Shown here: piece after piece, positions 6,758 to 8,485 of the stretch | How the letters are laid out: every line of letters starts with the position of its first letter | How positions within the stretch are numbered: the stretch's first letter is position 1 | Assembly (NCBI GenBank): GCA_029219125.1 | Contig: JAQXSU010000215.1 | Span: 1 to 8,485, forward strand | DNA length: 8,485 nt | Direction of reading: 5' to 3' | Source of the DNA: Bacillota bacterium | GTDB lineage: Bacteria; Bacillota; Clostridia; Peptostreptococcales; Anaerovoracaceae | The notes under the pieces: generated by a model | Seen by the model: the letters and a program-made list of their open reading frames with translations, nothing else | Databases searched by the model: none | What the model was told of the DNA's origin: nothing | Program-made: the position numbers and the translations under genes

Positions 6758-7522
6758 TTACCTGGTTGCTTCCCGGAATTCTGTTGTAAATCCCGGATCG
6801 TAAAGCTTCGATCTGTCATAGTTTGTACATCCGACCACGTTTCCGATGATCATCAGTGCCGTCTTGGTAATGTTGTTTTTTCTGGCGGTTTCCGCCAGGG
6901 TGCCTACCGTACAGATGAAGGATTTTTCGTCATCCCAGGTTGCCTTATACACGATGGCAGCCGGCGTATCTGCTGTATATCCGCCGGCAATGAGTCGCTC
7001 GCTCAGTTCCTCCAGAAGGCCGGTGGAAAGGAAGACTACCATGGTGGCGTTATGGGCCGCAAAGGATTCGATGCTTTCCTTTTCCGGCACCGGCGTTCTG
7101 CCCGCCATTCTGGTAATGATGACGCTCTGCGAAATGTCAGGAAGGGTATATTCAAGGTTCAGTGCGGATGCCGCACCGCAGAAGGAGCTGACACCCGGCG
7201 TATAGTCGTAAGGGATTCCTTCGCGGTCCAGAACATCCATCTGTTCACGGATTGCACCATAGAGGCACGGGTCACCGGTGTGAAGTCTTACAATCTGCTT
7301 GTCTTCCTTCGTTCCCCGCAGCATCACATCCAGCACTTCTTCCAGCGTCATTTTCGCGGAATTGAAGATTTCACAGCTTTCTTTCGCATAGTTCAGCAGC
7401 TCCGGATTCACAAGGGAACCGGCATAGATGATGATATCCGCTTCTTCCAACTGCTGTTTTCCTCTTAAAGTGATTAGATCTGCGGCACCGCTTCCGGCAC
7501 CGACAAAATGTATTGTTTTCAT
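6758..7522 (-). CDS. cbiF: Cobalt-precorrin-4 C11-methyltransferase CbiF
   Basis: CbiF methylates cobalt-precorrin-4 at C11 with S-adenosylmethionine to give cobalt-precorrin-5A. The 254-residue protein carries the CbiF/CobM pattern: an N-terminal glycine loop (VGAGSGAADLIT, residues 7-18), YAGSLVNPELL (33-43), the central RLHTGDPCLYGAIREQM (79-95), TPGVSSFCGAASAL (108-121), the TRMAGRTPVPE segment (137-147), FLSTGL (164-169) and VYKATWDDEK (191-200). The RTPVP and YKATW motifs are characteristic of this subgroup. The first loop reads GAGSGAAD where many homologues have GAGPGDPD or similar. The start is an ATG that shares ATGA with the cbiL stop, with an ideal AGGAGG site (7530-7535) 7 bases upstream inside cbiL. 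A 23-base gap separates its TAA from cbiG. Confidence 0.96.
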   Translation of the reverse strand: MKTIHFVGAGSGAADLITLRGKQQLEEADIIIYAGSLVNPELLNYAKESCEIFNSAKMTLEEVLDVMLRGTKEDKQIVRLHTGDPCLYGAIREQMDVLDREGIPYDYTPGVSSFCGAASALNLEYTLPDISQSVIITRMAGRTPVPEKESIESFAAHNATMVVFLSTGLLEELSERLIAGGYTADTPAAIVYKATWDDEKSFICTVGTLAETARKNNITKTALMIIGNVVGCTNYDRSKLYDPGFTTEFREATR

Positions 7523-8226
7523 TCAGCTTCCTCCTGAGGTTCTTTTACTATAATCAGTGAATAATAGGATGCAGTATCCGGAATATCCTCTGCAGCAAGA
7601 TAGATTTTTTCATTGTCCATGCCGCAGTTTTCCACCATCATGGCCTTCTGCCCGCTGGCAAGGATCGCTTCTCGTACCTTTCCGATTTCCTTTCCGGACT
7701 TCATGAGCACCTTGGTACCTGGAAGAGAAAGAAGTTCTGCCATGCCATCCACTTTGAAGGTGGCCGGAATGACATGGAGCGGCTCGGCTCGTTCCACCAG
7801 ATCCGTGTTCAGCCGCGCTGCGGCTGCCGTGAAGGAGGTGATGCCGTTGACGATGGCCGCATCATAACCGTCTCTTACCACTCTCTGATGGACATACATG
7901 TATGTGGAATAGACGGTCACATCTCCCAACGTGAGAAAGCTGACGATCTTGCCCTCATCCAGCCAGGTCTCAATCTTCTGCGCTGCCTTATCGTGCATTT
8001 CACCCAGTTTCTTTTTCTCCTTGATCATGGGCATTTCCAGTGCGACCAGGTTTAATGCATCCAGGTTCTCACATGCACCCTTTGCAATTCTGTATGCAAT
8101 GGAATCTTCCACATTCTCACCCGGCACAACGACAATATCACTGGCTTCTATGGTCTTCTTTGCTTTTATGGTCATCAGTTCCGGATCTCCGGGACCTACG
8201 CCGATTCCGTAAAGTCTACCCTTCAT
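7519..8226 (-). CDS. cbiL: Cobalt-factor II C20-methyltransferase CbiL
   Basis: CbiL is a cytoplasmic SAM-dependent methyltransferase that methylates C20 of cobalt-factor II (cobalt-sirohydrochlorin), the first committed methylation of the corrin route. The protein is 235 residues, normal for the family. It shows the tetrapyrrole methylase fold: a glycine loop GIGVGPGDPELMTIKA at residues 7-22, VVPG at 33-36, the central LTLGDVTVYSTYMYV at 98-112, and the NGITSFTAAAARL segment at 127-139. The VYST residues after LGD are typical of the CbiL/CobI subgroup and separate it from CbiF and CbiH. The ATG at 8226 has a good ribosome site (AAGGAG, 8233-8238, 6 bases away). It overlaps the cbiD tail by 11 bases; its TGA stop overlaps the cbiF ATG as ATGA. 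The methylase subgroup assignment is firm. Confidence 0.95.
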   Translation of the reverse strand: MKGRLYGIGVGPGDPELMTIKAKKTIEASDIVVVPGENVEDSIAYRIAKGACENLDALNLVALEMPMIKEKKKLGEMHDKAAQKIETWLDEGKIVSFLTLGDVTVYSTYMYVHQRVVRDGYDAAIVNGITSFTAAAARLNTDLVERAEPLHVIPATFKVDGMAELLSLPGTKVLMKSGKEIGKVREAILASGQKAMMVENCGMDNEKIYLAAEDIPDTASYYSLIIVKEPQEEAE

Positions 8227-8485
8227 CGATTTCTCCTTTTATCTTTTCCACCATTTCCCGGAATCCGGCTGTCTCGCCCAGATAACCCCTGTCATTGGAG
8301 AAGACCAGCGCTTCCGTTTCAATGGCGCCATAGCATCTGTGGTTCAGATAGAATGCTATCTTCTCCATGAGTACGTCCATGGTTTGTTTCATAATGTTTT
8401 CTTCCGCCAGAATGTCCAGTGCCGCATCGGTGGTTGGTGTTTCCAAAATCCGCATTGCCCCTTCTCTTGAAATTCCCGCTCTGAG
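8216..8485 (-). CDS. cbiD: Cobalt-precorrin-5B C1-methyltransferase CbiD, C-terminal fragment
   Basis: This is the last 89 codons of a gene whose start lies beyond the right edge. The reading frame is open from the edge to a TAG stop. CbiD transfers a methyl group from S-adenosylmethionine to C1 of cobalt-precorrin-5B, giving cobalt-precorrin-6A, in the cytoplasm. The visible part begins LRAGISREGAMRILETPTT, continues through a helical stretch with ALDILAEENI, and ends with VFSNDRGYLGET. I recognise the last motif as the FSN-x-x-G-x-LG segment near the CbiD C-terminus. A possible ATG at 8453-8455 is internal, because the frame continues upstream with family-like sequence. The stop lies 11 bases inside cbiL, so the two are probably translationally coupled. 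The identification rests on the C-terminal quarter plus operon context; catalytic regions are outside the window. Confidence 0.88.
   Translation of the reverse strand, partial: LRAGISREGAMRILETPTTDAALDILAEENIMKQTMDVLMEKIAFYLNHRCYGAIETEALVFSNDRGYLGETAGFREMVEKIKGEIDEG

Noticed and set aside
6345..6803. Plus-strand open frame of 152 codons antisense to cbiG and the cbiF end
   Set aside because: It crosses the cbiF-cbiG junction antisense to two well-conserved genes, and shows no recognisable domain.
4919..8226. Possibility that the row of related methylase genes (cbiL, cbiF, cbiH, cbiE) reflects a recent tandem duplication or a new system
   Set aside because: Each carries the distinct motifs of its own established subgroup, and the four differ strongly from one another. 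They are ancient paralogues in the normal cobalamin pathway.
1..8485. Search for riboswitch, promoter, rho-independent terminator, tRNA/rRNA, CRISPR array, insertion sequence or long repeats
   Set aside because: Essentially every base lies in a recognised gene. The only gaps are 12 and 23 bases, and none of these features was seen by eye. A cobalamin riboswitch would be expected upstream of the first gene, outside the window.

Overview
The whole window is one stretch of an anaerobic (cobalt-early) cobalamin biosynthesis operon, read entirely on the minus strand, so transcription runs from the right edge to the left edge. In transcription order the genes are cbiD (3' end only), cbiL, cbiF, cbiG, cbiH, a three-domain cbiJ-cbiE-cbiT fusion, cbiA, cbiB and cobD (5' part only). 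The diagnostic oxygen-independent enzymes CbiG, CbiD and CbiJ, and the absence of CobG-type or CobN-type genes, mark the anaerobic route. Base composition looks balanced by eye. The Shine-Dalgarno sites are purine-rich and the packing is dense. Together with the protein sequence style this suggests an anaerobic Firmicute of the Clostridia, perhaps Lachnospiraceae-like. That assignment is inference; no rRNA or other taxonomic marker is present.

Layout from right to left: cbiD tail (8216-8485), cbiL (7519-8226), cbiF (6758-7522), a 23-base gap, cbiG (5643-6734), cbiH (4919-5650, TTG start), cbiJET fusion (2911-4926), cbiA (1514-2932), cbiB (570-1541), a 12-base gap, cobD (1-557, continuing off the left edge). 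Six of the eight junctions overlap, by 4 to 28 bases, and the other two are separated by only 12 and 23 bases. Translational coupling in one polycistronic message is therefore likely. No promoter, riboswitch, terminator, RNA gene, mobile element or CRISPR array was found. Regulation, for example by a cobalamin riboswitch, would have to lie upstream beyond the right edge.

Together the genes cover an unbroken series of ring-modification steps: C20 methylation of cobalt-factor II (CbiL), C17 methylation with ring contraction (CbiH), C11 methylation (CbiF), lactone opening with loss of the C20 fragment (CbiG), C1 methylation (CbiD), reduction (CbiJ), and C15 methylation/decarboxylation plus C5 methylation (CbiT, CbiE). 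Then come a,c-diamide formation (CbiA) and the two enzymes that make and attach the aminopropanol arm (CobD, CbiB). Missing from the window are cbiC, the cobaltochelatase, cobalt transport, corrinoid adenosyltransferase, cbiP and nucleotide-loop assembly genes. They may lie on either side or elsewhere.

I found no undescribed system. The points most worth a second look are the CbiJ-CbiE-CbiT triple fusion, the TTG start of cbiH overlapping the cbiG stop, the long gene overlaps around cbiA, and the A8 tract with two staggered ATGs at the start of cobD.
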